Below are positions 8,708 through 17,540 of a DNA stretch of 64,000 bases, piece after piece. Numbering within the stretch: position 1 is the stretch's first letter; each line of letters begins with the position of its first letter. Source of the stretch: UBA10649 sp965227045 (GTDB lineage Bacteria > Actinomycetota > Actinomycetes > S36-B12); assembly GCA_965227045.1 (NCBI GenBank), contig OZ245718.1, forward strand, positions 1,364,001 to 1,428,000. The letters are read 5' to 3'. Both the position numbers and the translations under genes were made by a program. The notes beneath the pieces are model-generated. The model was not told the origin of the DNA, made no database searches, and saw only the letters and a list, made by a program, of their open reading frames with translations.

Positions 8708-9142
8708 ATGACGATGATGTTCGTTACCCTGCCGGTCACAGACCTGGAGCGCGCGAAGGCGTACTACGCGGCACTCGGGTTCACCATGAACCCGCTGTTC
8801 ACCGATCACAATGCCGCGTGCTTCGTCGTCGAAGAGGATCACAGCGCATTCATGGTCCTGACCCGCGAGTACTTCCAGACGTTCACCGACCTGACGATCG
8901 GCGATCCCGCGGTGTCCCCCACAACGGCCACGTCGATCTACCTCGACAGTCGCGAAGCTGTTGACGCGGCCGTGGCCGCCGGCCTCGCTGCAGGAGGCTC
9001 GGAGCCGCGGCCTGCATCGGACTACGGCTTCATGTACCAGCGCGGGGTCAGCGATCCCGACGGCAATCACCTTGAGTTCGGGTGGATGGACCCGACCGCA
9101 GCCGCGCAGGGCCCCGAGGCATTCGCGGACCAGCAGGCCTGA
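8708..9142 (+). CDS. VOC-family (glyoxalase-fold) protein
   Basis: A 144-residue single vicinal-oxygen-chelate protein. It starts MTMMFVTLPVTDLERAKAYY and ends in the typical VSDPDGNHLEFGWMD segment, with a metal-type Glu. The ATG at 8708 follows GGAATGGAG. It is five bases upstream of an HxlR regulator gene and very likely cotranscribed, so the regulator may control it. Members include glyoxalases, dioxygenases and antibiotic-binding proteins; the reaction here cannot be inferred. Confidence 0.85.
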   Translation: MTMMFVTLPVTDLERAKAYYAALGFTMNPLFTDHNAACFVVEEDHSAFMVLTREYFQTFTDLTIGDPAVSPTTATSIYLDSREAVDAAVAAGLAAGGSEPRPASDYGFMYQRGVSDPDGNHLEFGWMDPTAAAQGPEAFADQQA

Positions 9143-9147
9143 GGTCA

Positions 9148-9789
9148 ATGGCCGCGCGTGAGTACGGGCAGTACTGCGGTGTCACGCGCGCCCTGGAACT
9201 CGTCGGCGAGCGCTGGGCGATGCTCATCGTCCGCGACCTGCTCGTCGGGCCGCGCCGCTACGGGGAACTCGCGGCAGGACTCCCCCGCATACCGACAAAC
9301 ATCCTGGCGGCGCGGCTCAAGGAACTGCAGGAGGCCGGCATCATCCGGCGCGCACCGCGCTCACGCGTCATCATCTATGAGCTGACGCCCTACGGCCGCG
9401 AGCTCGAGCCGGTAGTCCTTGCCCTCGGGGCGTGGGGCTTCAAGGCAATGGGCGATCCACGAGATGAGCAGGTCATCACGCCAGACTCGATGACGATGGC
9501 CCTGCGCACCGCATTCCGATCTGACGTGGCGGCGAAACTGCCCGCGACCGCCTACGCGGCGCACTTCGGTCCCGCCGAGCTTCTCATCCGAGTCGACGGC
9601 GCAAGCCTCGATGTGACGCGCGGGGACGGTCCTGTGGACCTGGCGTTCGCGGCAGGTCCGGCGATCCGCCGGCTCATCTCCGGCGAACTGTCCCCTGATC
9701 GCGCTATCGCGACCGGTGTGGTCGAAGTGCTCAGCGGGCGCGGGACGCTGCTCGATCGATTCGCGAACACCTTCCACCTGGCCGCCTGA
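9148..9789 (+). CDS. HxlR-family winged-helix regulator
   Basis: A 213-residue transcription factor. Residues 8-95 form the HxlR winged helix, with Cys10, ELVGERWAMLIVRDLL and GELAAGLPRIPTNILAARL. The C-terminal 100 residues are an extra sterol-carrier-like or sensory part found in the longer actinobacterial HxlR proteins. The single N-terminal Cys is the redox- or aldehyde-sensing residue in some relatives such as HypR. The start ATG at 9148 lies five bases after the VOC stop; the two probably form one operon. Confidence 0.88.
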   Translation: MAAREYGQYCGVTRALELVGERWAMLIVRDLLVGPRRYGELAAGLPRIPTNILAARLKELQEAGIIRRAPRSRVIIYELTPYGRELEPVVLALGAWGFKAMGDPRDEQVITPDSMTMALRTAFRSDVAAKLPATAYAAHFGPAELLIRVDGASLDVTRGDGPVDLAFAAGPAIRRLISGELSPDRAIATGVVEVLSGRGTLLDRFANTFHLAA

Positions 9790-9840
9790 CCCGATTGCTC
9801 AGACGAGCGCGGATTTCCGGATTGCCGCATACTGCGCTTC

Positions 9841-10650
9841 GTGAATGAGACAGTCCGCCGGGTGGCGTGCGAGTTGGTCGTGTCAGTGGTCGAGCCTGCG
9901 CGCCTGAGCCTGCAGTTGGCCCCGTCAGATGCGGAGCCGGGAATCGAGGAGTTCCTCGAGGTGCTGAGCGACGGACGGCCAGTCAGCACCACGGAGGTGT
10001 GGGTCCCGGGCAACGGCCGGGTGCACATCTGCTCACCGCCGCCGGGTCGCGTCGAGATCACCTACCGAGCCACGCTGACCGGGCGCGCGCCCGAACCAGT
10101 CGTGACCGACGCGGACCGGATCGTCTATCGCCGGCCGAGTCGCTACGCCGAGTCCGACCGCCTCGCACCGATTGCGCAGACCGAGTTCAACGGCATCACC
10201 GACCCCGTGGAACTGCTCGCTGCCGTGTCGTCATGGGTCGGCACGCAACTGACATACGTTCCCCGCAGCAGCGGGCCGACCGACGGATCCGTCGACACCA
10301 TGCTCAAGCGCAAGGGTGTCTGCCGCGACTACGCGCACCTGGTGATCGCGTTGCTCCGGGCGATGGACGTGCCCGCGCGTCTCGCGGCGGTCTACGCTCC
10401 CGGGCTCGACCCCATGGACTTCCATGCCGTCGCGGAGGCGGCGATCGGTGACACGTGGCGAGTGACCGACGCCACCTTGCTCGCACCGCGCTCAAGCCTT
10501 GTACGTATCTGCACCGGCCGCGATGCCGGCGACACGGCCTTCCTCTCGACTTACGGCGGTCAGGCGGACCTGCTCGACTCCACCGTGTACGCGACGATCG
10601 ACGGGGACCTGCCCGGCGACGATGTGCACGAACTGGTCGCCCTCACCTAG
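9841..10650 (+). CDS. transglutaminase-like cysteine protein
   Basis: A 269-residue cytoplasmic protein from GTG 9841. The N-terminal 100 residues are a beta domain typical of bacterial transglutaminase-like proteins; the catalytic core has Cys161 in KGVCRDYAH, His195 in MDFHAVAEA and Asp210 in VTDATLLAPR, a complete Cys-His-Asp triad. Such proteins may be peptidases or cross-linking enzymes, and several sit in circularly permuted ligase clusters, but no ATP-grasp partner is seen here. The gene stands alone, converging on a cupin gene. Confidence 0.85.
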   Translation: MNETVRRVACELVVSVVEPARLSLQLAPSDAEPGIEEFLEVLSDGRPVSTTEVWVPGNGRVHICSPPPGRVEITYRATLTGRAPEPVVTDADRIVYRRPSRYAESDRLAPIAQTEFNGITDPVELLAAVSSWVGTQLTYVPRSSGPTDGSVDTMLKRKGVCRDYAHLVIALLRAMDVPARLAAVYAPGLDPMDFHAVAEAAIGDTWRVTDATLLAPRSSLVRICTGRDAGDTAFLSTYGGQADLLDSTVYATIDGDLPGDDVHELVALT

Positions 10651-10659
10651 GGCTCCGCG

Positions 10660-11019
10660 TCAGCGGTTGTGCGGATCCCAGCCGCCGGTGTCTGACTTCG
10701 CCTCGGTGAGCAGGACCGTGCTGTCCTCGTTAGCCCTGATCACGTGCGGGTCGGTGGGCACTTCGAGTAGCTCACCCTCGGATGCCTCCTGCAGGCCATC
10801 GGTCGTGCGAATCCGAACTTCGCCGGATAGCACCTGCAGGGTCGAATGCTCGGTACTCGTACGCGACGCGACCGTGTTGCCCTCGGTCAGCGCTACCACC
10901 GTCTGCTTGATGAGGCTGTCCTCGTCGCCGACGAGCAGCTGCGAACTGCGCCCGTCGGGGGAGGTCTGCGCGATCTCGAGCTGATCTGCGGCGACCTCTG
11001 ACAACTCGTGCTTGGCCAC
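10660..11019 (-). CDS. small cupin-type protein
   Basis: About 119 residues. The core TSTEHSTLQVLSGEVRIRTTDG and the following LLEVPTDPHVIRANEDS form the two cupin half-motifs, although the usual His-rich metal ligands are sparse (one His in each half). GTG 11019 was chosen because GAGGGAG lies six bases upstream; a TTG eight codons further out is possible. The function of this single cupin is unknown. Confidence 0.7.
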   Translation of the reverse strand: MAKHELSEVAADQLEIAQTSPDGRSSQLLVGDEDSLIKQTVVALTEGNTVASRTSTEHSTLQVLSGEVRIRTTDGLQEASEGELLEVPTDPHVIRANEDSTVLLTEAKSDTGGWDPHNR

Positions 11020-11095
11020 GTCGACTCCCTCGGTTAGCTGCAACCTAGCCGAATCATGTTACCCGGGCACGCCTGTGGGGCCATACGCTGCGGCC

Positions 11096-11761
11096 ATGGA
11101 GCCCCTGGCCGCGCCACCCGCGGACGACGATCCGGCGACCGCAGACGACCGCAGGACCGAGGTGGCACTCGAACTGGCTGACTGGCGCCGAAAGATCCAC
11201 GCGCTGTACGCGCAGGTGCGCGCCGTCCACGACCCCGAAGCGGGCCATGCGATCTGGAGGGCCGGACGCGACGAACTGTTCGCGACGCATCCGCAGTCAC
11301 CGCTGCTGGCCGATGACGCCCTCCGCACGCAGGGCGTCCCCTACTGGCCTTACGATGCCTCGCTGCGCTGGACCCTGCAGCTCGAGCCGTCCGCATCGTC
11401 CTCGCGGCGGAGCGTCTCGACGGGCGCGACCGAGGTGACGAACATGAGGCACCTCGGCTGGGTGACGCTGCCCGCTCCCGTCAACGCGCGGCTCGCCGTG
11501 TGGTGGCTCGAGCAGTACGGCGGCGGCATCTTCGTACCCGTTCGCGATGCGACCGCAGGGGACTCGAGCTATGGCGGCGGTCGCTACCTGCTCGACACCG
11601 CGAAGGGCGCGGACCTCGGTGGAAGCGACGCCGAGATCATCGTCGACCTGAACTTCCTGTTCCACCCCTCATGCCGGTATGACCCGCAGTGGATCTGCCC
11701 GCTGGCGCCGGCCGAGAACACGATCGCCGCCGCCGTCGAGGCTGGCGAGCGTCTGCCTTAG
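11096..11761 (+). CDS. DUF1684-family protein
   Basis: A 221-residue protein. The signature late segment SCRYDPQWICPLAPAEN, and an early WRAGRDELFATHPQSPL stretch, match DUF1684, a soluble family of unknown function frequent in actinobacteria and some other bacteria. ATG 11096 is the natural start because everything upstream lacks family similarity. No signal peptide is seen. The gene is followed by a small membrane protein. Confidence 0.8.
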   Translation: MEPLAAPPADDDPATADDRRTEVALELADWRRKIHALYAQVRAVHDPEAGHAIWRAGRDELFATHPQSPLLADDALRTQGVPYWPYDASLRWTLQLEPSASSSRRSVSTGATEVTNMRHLGWVTLPAPVNARLAVWWLEQYGGGIFVPVRDATAGDSSYGGGRYLLDTAKGADLGGSDAEIIVDLNFLFHPSCRYDPQWICPLAPAENTIAAAVEAGERLP

Positions 11762-11843
11762 CGGTAGGCGCGGGTGGCCGAAGCAGATGCCTGCTCGCGG
11801 TTGACGTGCGAGAGTGGGGTCAATCCGAGACCGGAGCGACGCC

Positions 11844-12092
11844 ATGCATTACATCGCGCACATGGACTGGCCCACCCGCCTTGTCTGGGGATTGCTCGCA
11901 TGGCCGGTGATGATCTTCCTGGCGATCCTCGTGTCCTATGCCGTGCAGCCTGGTCCCGAGAAGCCCGGCCCGATCGTCCTCGTCCTCGCGCTCGCGGAGG
12001 TGATCGCGGCAGCGGTCGCCATCACGTTCCCCATCTGGGCATTCGTCAGCAGGGCCTCGAGCGGTGAGGCTCCGGATACGCCGAACCCTTAA
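11844..12092 (+). CDS. small two-helix membrane protein
   Basis: An 82-residue protein of unknown function. Two hydrophobic segments lie at about residues 13-35 (LVWGLLAWPVMIFLAILVS) and 42-65, joined by a short QPGPEKPGP loop; the tail is polar. The ATG at 11844 follows an ACCGGAGCGACGCC stretch with a plausible GGAG site. I do not recognise the family. Confidence 0.6.
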   Translation: MHYIAHMDWPTRLVWGLLAWPVMIFLAILVSYAVQPGPEKPGPIVLVLALAEVIAAAVAITFPIWAFVSRASSGEAPDTPNP

Positions 12093-12105
12093 GCCCGCAG
12101 GTCCC

Positions 12106-12966
12106 CTACGCGCAGGGCGTAGCCTGGGTGACCCCGCTCGGGCAGGTGGTGTTGCCCCACGTGATCCCGGTCGTGACGGTTCCGGTGAGGTTTCCGCCCT
12201 GAAGGCTGGCGCCGAGCAGGGATGAGTACGACAGGTTCGCGTTGGCGAAGCTGACGCCCTTGAGCGCGGCCGCGTTGAAGAACGAGCCGAGCAGGAAGGC
12301 GTTGGGGAAGCGGGCGCCGTCGAGAATCGCACCGTTGAACGTCGCCCCGTAGCCCATGACGTTGGTGAAGTCCGTGCCGAGCGCGAACGCGCCCGCGAGG
12401 AAGGCGTTGTCGAGGTTCGCATTCGTGAGGTTGGCGCCGTTCAGCGTCGCACCGTAGAGGTTCACGTTCGTCAGGTTCGTCGTCGGGCGCGGCTTGGACG
12501 GGGGTGCGAACGGAGGGGGCGGCGACGGTGCGTTCGACCCGGCGAGGTTCGCACCGGTGAGGTCGGACCCATACAGCGAAGAGTTCGTGAAGTTCGCGTT
12601 GCGCAAGTCGGCCTTGGCAAGTGTCACGCCGGCGAGGGTCGCGTTCGAGACCGAGGCGCCCGTGAAATTCGCACCGGAGAGATTCGCACCCGTGAGGTCC
12701 GCGTAGTCCACAGTCGCACCGGAGAAGTTGGCGCCCTTGAGGTTCGCCCCACGAAGGTCCGCGCCCTTCAGCTGTGCACCGGAGAAGTCCGCGCCGGCAA
12801 GATTTCCGTGGGCTGCCACCTGCCAGTTCAGCGAGGCCTTCGCGCACTTCGCCTTCGGGGCGATGGTGCACGACGGGGCAGCAGACACCGGGCTGGCAAC
12901 GACCGTGGCGAGGAGCAGCGCGAGCGCGCCAATGGCAATGAGGGGTGCACGAAACGACATGCGCAT
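12106..12966 (-). CDS. secreted pentapeptide-repeat protein
   Basis: A 286-residue exported protein with a signal peptide ending near ASPVSAA (about residue 30). Most of the mature chain is built of A(N/D)LXX pentapeptides (for example GADLRGANLKGANFSGA), which fold as a right-handed quadrilateral beta helix. A Pro-rich interruption near residue 145-160 divides two helices. Cysteines occur in CTIAPKAKC and at the C-terminus. The continuous open frame reaches far upstream, but it runs antisense to the next gene and is not coding. Its role outside the cell is unknown. Confidence 0.82.
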   Translation of the reverse strand: MRMSFRAPLIAIGALALLLATVVASPVSAAPSCTIAPKAKCAKASLNWQVAAHGNLAGADFSGAQLKGADLRGANLKGANFSGATVDYADLTGANLSGANFTGASVSNATLAGVTLAKADLRNANFTNSSLYGSDLTGANLAGSNAPSPPPPFAPPSKPRPTTNLTNVNLYGATLNGANLTNANLDNAFLAGAFALGTDFTNVMGYGATFNGAILDGARFPNAFLLGSFFNAAALKGVSFANANLSYSSLLGASLQGGNLTGTVTTGITWGNTTCPSGVTQATPCA

Positions 12967-13050
12967 GTGTCTACCACAGCAGCGCCGCCAGATCGCGACG
13001 CGCGTGCCGGCTGAAATCCGCAGAAGTACCCCCGGAACGGCCACCAAACG

Positions 13051-13085
13051 CGGATTTGGCCCGGGAGGCGGTTCAATTCGGGGGG
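13051..13085. repeat. dispersed 3'-end repeat, copy 1 (single arm)
   Basis: CGGATTTGGCCCGGGAGGCGG followed by TTCAATTCGGGGG is one arm of a repeat also found near 37.5, 43.8 and 45.4 kb. It abuts the stop codon of the GH64-like gene. No matching second arm is clear; GAAATCCGC at about 13011 may be a relic. Confidence 0.8.
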
Positions 13086-15734
13086 TTAGTCGACCTCGTC
13101 GCAGGACATGACGTTCTGGACCCAGACCTGACCGCTGGGGCAGACCGTCATGAGGATGCCGGCCTGGGCGGTTCCCGTCGACCCGGTGCCGGTGACGCCC
13201 ATGCTCGTCGTGAATCCACCCGACGTCGCCGTGCCTGACACGACCCCGGTCGACGGGTTGAAGGTCATGCCCGCAGGCAGCGTGCCGCTGAGCGCATACG
13301 TCACGCCGGTGCCCAAGCCGGTCGGATGGAGCACCTGCGTGGCGGTGTAGACCCCGATGGTGGCACCGGTCTGCTGCAGGCTCGGGAAGATCGTGGCCGG
13401 TCCGTCGCTGTTGGCGACCGTGATCGACACGGTCGCCTGCGCCGAGCCGTTCTGTCCGGTCGCGGTGACGGTGTAGTTCGTCGGCGCCTGGGCGGCCGTG
13501 GGCGTGCCGCTGATGACGCCGCTCGACGGGTTGATCGACAGCCCCGGCGGAAGCGAGGCGGAGTACGTCGGACTCGAGGCGAAGCCGGTGGCCACGTAAG
13601 CCTGCGTTGGCGTGATCGCGGTGCCGACGGTGCCCGACACCTGCTGCGCCGTGGGTGAGATGCCACGAGGCGACTGCACGGTGATCGTCACCGCAGCGGA
13701 CGCCGAGCCGCTCTTCCCGCTCGCGGTAACCGTGTAGCTCGTCGCAGGCTGCGCCTGTTGCGGGGTCCCGGAGATGATGCCGTTGCTCGCGTTGATCGTG
13801 AGCCCGGCGGGCAGCGACGGCGATATCGAGTACGTAGGGGTTCCCGAGAAGCCCGTCGCGGTGAAACCCAGCGAGGGTGTGAGCGACTGGTTGATGGTGC
13901 CGGTCAGCGACTGCGCCGCTGGCGTGATTGCTCGCGTTCCGACGGTGATGTTGAGCGTGGCCGACGCGGTCTGCTGGCCGGAGGTGCCAGTAATCGTGAA
14001 CGCGGTCTTGGCCATCGAGGTCTTCGTCCCGCCGGAGACCACACCCGTGTTCGCGTTGAACACCAGCCCCGCGGGAAGCGAGGGCGAGATGGTGAACGTG
14101 CGCGGCGTGAACCCCTGACCGGTGAGCGTCACGAAGTCGTTGTTCACGCCCTGCGGCGGCTGAAGCGCTGCGGGGACGACCGTCACCTGCTCCCCCGTCG
14201 ACAGGACGAGTGACTGCACCGGAGGCGCCAGGGCCGCCGAGGTTGCGCATCCGTCGTTCGGCAGCAGCGTCACGCGGATGATCCCGGTGGCCACGCTCGT
14301 CGACATGTCCGGGCTCGATGACTGCGCGCCCTGGAAGTTGAACCGGTCGCCGAGGCTGACCCCGTAGGAGTCCGACGTGGTTGCCACGGCGTTCTGCCAC
14401 AGGTCCCAGGCCGCATACGTCGGCACGGCCTTGCTCTGGCTCGTGTAGGCGGCGGCGAAGGCCGGCTGCGGTGCGGCGTTCGTGGGCGGGTTCGTGTTCC
14501 ACACCGACGAGTTGTAGCCCAGCGGCCCGACGAATCCGTTGGCCATGCTCGCCACGAGGTCGCCGTAGATCCAGCCGTAGACGTCATTGCCGATGCTCTC
14601 GAAGAAGTTCGAGGTACCGATGTAGGACGGCGACAGCGCCCAGGACTGCGCACCGCCGGTCGTGGCGGTCTCATAGGTGGACGGAGCGGTGCCCCCGAGC
14701 TGGTACGGGCCGTTCTGCGCGTAGACGCCGTATCCGGTGCCGTATCCGACAGCCGCGTTGCCCCACGAGTTGGCACTCCAGTTGCCGTTCGGCGCCATCG
14801 TGTCGTACAGGCTGCGGGCCGGGATGTAGATCGTCTCAGGCGTCGGGTAGTTCGGGCCGAGCGTTCCGCTCAGCGCGATGTTGCCCCACTTGTCGAAGGT
14901 TCCCGAATAGGAGTACGGCGAGCCGAGGATGTTGAGCGTCGTGTTGCCCGCGAACGTGCCGGACAGCGTCACCGTGTTGGTTCCGAGCGCCTGGACGTAC
15001 GACAGCATCGAGGGGTACGACGCAATCCCTGCGGGCATGGCAATCGGTCCCGCGAGGCGAAGGCGCGTACCCGCCGTCGTCGACTGCACTATCGACGAGG
15101 GCGTCCAGGCTGGATCGAGCGAGGACGAGGCAGCCGTGATCGCATCGAGAATCGTCGTCCAGCAGCCCATCGACCTGGTCGCCGGCAGGCTCGTGCCGGA
15201 GTTGTTCAGCGTGTTCCCGTTGGCGTCCTGGAAGGACATGCTCGCCGGGATGCCCACCTGGTCAATGCCGGTCACATCGCCATTCACGTTCAGCACGCCG
15301 GAGTTGTTGACGATCGTGAACTCGACGTAGTCGTAGCGGAAGGATCCGTTCGGTGCCGGCTGGCTGCCGTTGAGGTCGGCCTCCGAGAAGTACAGGCGGC
15401 CGCTCGCGAGCGGGTTCGAGGACTGCGTCTGCACGGTGAACTGCGCTGGCCCGGAACTTCCCGTCTGGAAGGTCGAGAACGGGACGCTGGTGTTCATCGC
15501 GTGCGAGGTCCCGCTCGGGTCGATCAAAGTGGTCGTGCCGCCAGTGCCCGTCAAGGTCAGGTAGAGCGTGTTTCCCGCGGCTGGCACCGACGTGTTCTGG
15601 TTGTCGACGATGACAGTGACGCACATGCTCCCGCTCGCGCAGGTGTACGCGGCTGCCGCCGGGGACACGGCTGTGGCCAGCGCGGCGGCGGCTCCGACGA
15701 TGACTGCGACTGCTCCGGCTACTACGCGCGACAT
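13086..15734 (-). CDS. secreted GH64/thaumatin-like protein with He_PIG-type Ig repeats
   Basis: An 882-residue exported protein with a signal peptide (about 1-29, ending AAA). Residues 30-500 resemble the beta-1,3-glucanase (GH64) thaumatin-like superfamily, including FRYDYVEFTI, GIDQVGIPASM and a DVYGWIYGD block. From about 545 there are four to five repeats of the putative Ig type with the hallmark SLPAGLxxNxxxGxISGTP. The last residues include two Cys (VCPSGQVWVQNVMSC). It probably binds or hydrolyses beta-glucan outside the cell, but I could not confirm the catalytic acid pair, so hydrolytic activity is only inferred. Confidence 0.7.
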   Translation of the reverse strand: MSRVVAGAVAVIVGAAAALATAVSPAAAAYTCASGSMCVTVIVDNQNTSVPAAGNTLYLTLTGTGGTTTLIDPSGTSHAMNTSVPFSTFQTGSSGPAQFTVQTQSSNPLASGRLYFSEADLNGSQPAPNGSFRYDYVEFTIVNNSGVLNVNGDVTGIDQVGIPASMSFQDANGNTLNNSGTSLPATRSMGCWTTILDAITAASSSLDPAWTPSSIVQSTTAGTRLRLAGPIAMPAGIASYPSMLSYVQALGTNTVTLSGTFAGNTTLNILGSPYSYSGTFDKWGNIALSGTLGPNYPTPETIYIPARSLYDTMAPNGNWSANSWGNAAVGYGTGYGVYAQNGPYQLGGTAPSTYETATTGGAQSWALSPSYIGTSNFFESIGNDVYGWIYGDLVASMANGFVGPLGYNSSVWNTNPPTNAAPQPAFAAAYTSQSKAVPTYAAWDLWQNAVATTSDSYGVSLGDRFNFQGAQSSSPDMSTSVATGIIRVTLLPNDGCATSAALAPPVQSLVLSTGEQVTVVPAALQPPQGVNNDFVTLTGQGFTPRTFTISPSLPAGLVFNANTGVVSGGTKTSMAKTAFTITGTSGQQTASATLNITVGTRAITPAAQSLTGTINQSLTPSLGFTATGFSGTPTYSISPSLPAGLTINASNGIISGTPQQAQPATSYTVTASGKSGSASAAVTITVQSPRGISPTAQQVSGTVGTAITPTQAYVATGFASSPTYSASLPPGLSINPSSGVISGTPTAAQAPTNYTVTATGQNGSAQATVSITVANSDGPATIFPSLQQTGATIGVYTATQVLHPTGLGTGVTYALSGTLPAGMTFNPSTGVVSGTATSGGFTTSMGVTGTGSTGTAQAGILMTVCPSGQVWVQNVMSCDEVD

Positions 15735-15791
15735 GGGATCGGTCCTCCACCCGCGCCCCCGTGGCGCATGCGGGGAATCCTACGACGAGCG

Positions 15792-16421
15792 TCAGTGCGA
15801 GTGGGCGAAGCTGCGCTCATGTCCGTGCTCGTCCACGCTGGCGACCGCCCACACCTGGTCGGCGATCTCCTCCGGAGTGAGCGGGCCTGCGTCGCTGTCG
15901 GGCATGACGATGTGAACGCCCACGCCGCGCGGGGCGAGTTCGGTGGCGAGCGAGCCCATCAGGGCGATGACCGCAGCGCGCGTGGCATCGAACACCGCGT
16001 GCTCGACTCGGTCGTCGTCGGACGGGGATGGTGCGACAGCGACGATCGTGCCGTGCTCCTGCTCGAGGTAGGGCATACCCGCTGTCGCCAGCATGAACAT
16101 GCTCTTCGCGTTGACGTCCATCATGACGTCCCATGCTCGAGTGTCGATCTCGTCGACCGGTCCGTCGAGCCGGATGTCGGCGTTGTTGACGATGCAGTCG
16201 AGTCCATTGCCGAGTGCCGCCGCCTTCTTCACCGCGCGGCGGCAATCGTCGTCGTTGGTCAGGTCCGCCGTGATGTGGACGCGCGCGTTCCGGCCGGTCA
16301 TGACCCCTTGATCGCAGCCGATGACGAACCACCCGCCGTTGCGGAAGCGGTGCGAGATCGCCAGTCCTGACGCGCTGTGGATGCCGGTGATGAGGATGGA
16401 CGGCGCACGATCGGCTGGCAT
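15792..16421 (-). CDS. short-chain dehydrogenase-like protein with altered active site
   Basis: A 209-residue Rossmann protein of the SDR type. The cofactor loop reads TGIHSASGLA rather than TGxxxGIG, and the NNAG motif reads NNAD. Where classical SDRs carry Tyr-xxx-Lys this one has FDATR, so both the catalytic Tyr and Lys are replaced (Phe and Arg). It ends in a His-rich tail (DEHGHERSFAHSH). The fold is clear but ordinary SDR catalysis is doubtful; it may bind a nucleotide as a regulator or be a decaying gene. It stands alone between the GH64-like gene and a FUSC gene. Confidence 0.75.
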   Translation of the reverse strand: MPADRAPSILITGIHSASGLAISHRFRNGGWFVIGCDQGVMTGRNARVHITADLTNDDDCRRAVKKAAALGNGLDCIVNNADIRLDGPVDEIDTRAWDVMMDVNAKSMFMLATAGMPYLEQEHGTIVAVAPSPSDDDRVEHAVFDATRAAVIALMGSLATELAPRGVGVHIVMPDSDAGPLTPEEIADQVWAVASVDEHGHERSFAHSH

Positions 16422-16463
16422 GGGGCCATCGTGCCACGGGTAGGCGGACCGCGTGAGTTCGCG

Positions 16464-17507
16464 TCAGTCCCCGGGCTGGTCCTTGCTCGGCCAGATGAAC
16501 GACGTCAGCACGGTGATGACGCCAGCTATCACCGTGGCCACGATTCGGGTGGGCGCGGTCTCCGCGACCGTCTCCCCCTGGATCGCGAACAACGCCACCA
16601 CCGCGCAGGTGATGCCGATAACCGCTACGGGGTAGTTGGCGCGCAGAAAGGCAAGGCAGAAGAACACCCCGACTCCCACGAACACGACAAGCCCGTACGG
16701 TCCCAGTTCCATTCCGTCGACAACGACCGCGGCAATCACGATGCCCGCGATAGTGCCGAGAATCCGCTCAATCACCCGCGTTGCCGTCCCGAATCGGTCG
16801 GGCCGAGCCATCCACGCCACCGACATCGGAATCCAGTACTCATGCGGCCACCCACTGATGTTGGCTACCAGCGACGCGATGAGCATCGCGATCGCGAGCC
16901 GGACCGCGTGCCGGACGAAGTCATCGTCGGTGTTCAGGTGAATGGCAAGGCGGACCCGCACCAGATCCCTCGGGTCGACCGAGCTGGCCAGCCGCTGCGA
17001 CCTTCGCGCAGCGGCCGGCAGTACCGCCACGAGGATCTGCACGATGCCGCCGACTGCGACCAGGGCGAACATCTGGATCGCGCCCCGATCCGACGTCGGC
17101 GAACCCGCAAAGATCGCGTAGACGACGAGAGCGAGCATGCCGTTCAGCGCTCCGCGCGCACCCAGCGCGCCGACGAATCCGCAAGCCAGCGACATGACGA
17201 CGACGATGCCGACCTCGGCCGCGTTGTGCTCGGACGCCAGCGCTCCCACTAGCGCGGCCAACGACACCCACAGCGTCGTCCACGCCATGCTCCGCCAGTG
17301 GTCGCCGATGGCCTCGCCAGTGTCCGCGATTCCCGCGAACCACGCGCCGATCGCGATGGCGAGCGCGAACTGCGGCTCGTCGATTGCGACGCACATTGCC
17401 GTGAGAACGGCTGTGACGACGGACGACTGCAACGGCCGGCGCCAGGTCAACTGCTCTCGACGAACCCTCGCCGTGCCGAGCAGAACCGTTCTCAGGGGGA
17501 ACGCCAC
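16464..17507 (-). CDS. FUSC-family membrane protein
   Basis: A 347-residue integral membrane protein. Two blocks of about five helices (about 28-165 and 215-340) are joined by a short charged region near 168-210 (RRSQRLASSVDPRDLVRVRL). The second block contains WPHEYWIPMSVAWMARPD, the conserved fusaric acid resistance/FUSC_2 motif. Proteins of this group export aromatic acids or are involved in inner membrane stress. The substrate here is unknown. ATG 17507 starts just before a basic segment ahead of the first helix. Confidence 0.85.
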   Translation of the reverse strand: MAFPLRTVLLGTARVRREQLTWRRPLQSSVVTAVLTAMCVAIDEPQFALAIAIGAWFAGIADTGEAIGDHWRSMAWTTLWVSLAALVGALASEHNAAEVGIVVVMSLACGFVGALGARGALNGMLALVVYAIFAGSPTSDRGAIQMFALVAVGGIVQILVAVLPAAARRSQRLASSVDPRDLVRVRLAIHLNTDDDFVRHAVRLAIAMLIASLVANISGWPHEYWIPMSVAWMARPDRFGTATRVIERILGTIAGIVIAAVVVDGMELGPYGLVVFVGVGVFFCLAFLRANYPVAVIGITCAVVALFAIQGETVAETAPTRIVATVIAGVITVLTSFIWPSKDQPGD

Positions 17508-17540
17508 GCCCGAATCCTGTCAGGAGTTGTGCGGGCTGTC

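Noticed and set aside
12967..14502. Very long open frame upstream of the pentapeptide-repeat gene on the minus strand
   Set aside because: It runs through the GH64-like gene in another frame, is His/Arg/Asp-rich nonsense and has no family match; the signal peptide starts at 12966.
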